From the NCBI GenBank assembly GCA_025353235.1, contig JANXQZ010000937.1, positions 1 through 6,450 of the forward strand: 6,450 nucleotides of DNA, in the 5' to 3' direction. The notes beneath the pieces were generated by a model that saw only the letters and a list, made by a program, of their open reading frames with translations, searched no databases and was not told the DNA's origin. The DNA is from Bryobacterales bacterium. Lineage in GTDB: Bacteria > Acidobacteriota > Terriglobia > Bryobacterales > Bryobacteraceae. This document shows positions 6,287-6,450 of this stretch, piece after piece; the stretch's first letter is position 1, and each line of letters begins with the position of its first letter. The position numbers were made by a program, and so were the translations under genes.

Positions 6287-6450
6287 ATGAACACTCGAAA
6301 ATCCAGCCAAAAAGGCATGCAGGTTTTGGAGTTTGCGATCCTGATGCTCGCGGTAACTCCCTTGCTTCTAGGCGTAGTTGTGATCGGACTTAGCCTCGGA
6401 CGCTCGGTCCAGGTGGCCCAAATCGGTAGGGACGCAGGGAGCATGTACGT
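6287..6450 (+). CDS. Second TadE/TadG-like pseudopilin, N-terminal fragment
   Basis: The ATG at 6287 follows the TGA of the previous gene (6283-6285) with a one-base gap, and the frame stays open to the window edge (54 codons seen). The start reads MNTRKSSQKGMQVLEFAILM. It has a basic leader, then a Gly (G10) followed by MQVLEF, which places Glu at +5 as in prepilin-peptidase substrates, then a hydrophobic helix (about 16-37). GRSVQVAQIGRDAGSMYV follows, matching the 'G-x(n)-A-x(3)-R-[ED]-[AG]' stretch after the helix in TadE-like proteins. There is no Shine-Dalgarno sequence, so translation probably depends on coupling to the upstream gene. Whether the full protein is TadE-, TadF- or TadG-like depends on its missing C-terminus. 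Confidence 0.78.
   Translation, partial: MNTRKSSQKGMQVLEFAILMLAVTPLLLGVVVIGLSLGRSVQVAQIGRDAGSMY

Noticed and set aside
5710..6444. Minus-strand open frame of 244 codons opposite the pilin genes
   Set aside because: It lies antisense to two well-supported TadE-like genes, crosses their junction and reads as low-quality Arg/Pro/His-rich sequence with no domain; a GC-rich shadow frame.

Overview
The window looks like chromosomal DNA from a GC-rich Gram-negative bacterium. Three things point to an acidobacterium of the Solibacter/Bryobacter type: the tandem secreted TldD/PmbA-like proteins, the single-chain LptF-LptG permease, and a roughly 120-bp palindromic repeat beginning and ending in GTGGGgCAGCCAATC-like arms. 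This taxonomic guess is inference from gene style; no marker gene is present.

Layout: (1) Positions 1-1937 (+) hold the C-terminal end of one TldD/PmbA-family protein. A complete second family member follows, its ATG sharing one base with the first gene's stop. The second protein has a Sec signal peptide and lacks the HExxxH zinc motif, so it resembles the TldE/PmbA half of a TldD-TldE pair. (2) Positions 1938-2154 are intergenic. They hold a weak hairpin at the stop codon and a 121-bp inverted-repeat element made of nested hairpins, ending 11 bp before the next start codon. (3) Positions 2155-4506 (+) encode a 783-residue LptF-LptG fusion, the inner-membrane permease of the lipopolysaccharide exporter, with both halves in one polypeptide. 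(4) Positions 4509-5702 (-) encode a Tat-exported FMN-dependent alpha-hydroxy-acid dehydrogenase/oxidase with a CxxCH motif in its variable loop. It converges on the permease gene with only 2 bp between the two stop codons. (5) A 70-bp divergent spacer (5703-5772) separates it from two tightly spaced Tad-type pseudopilin genes (5773-6285, and 6287 to the window edge). These look like the start of a TadE/TadG minor-pilin operon.

The genes form several unrelated units, but nearly all act at the cell envelope: exported peptidase-like proteins, LPS transport, a periplasmic flavoenzyme and pilus subunits. I see no defence system, CRISPR array, phage gene, tRNA or rRNA. Most of the window is ordinary. 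The parts most worth a second look are the hairpin-rich repeat in the leader of the permease gene, the CxxCH motif in the flavoenzyme, and the fused permease.
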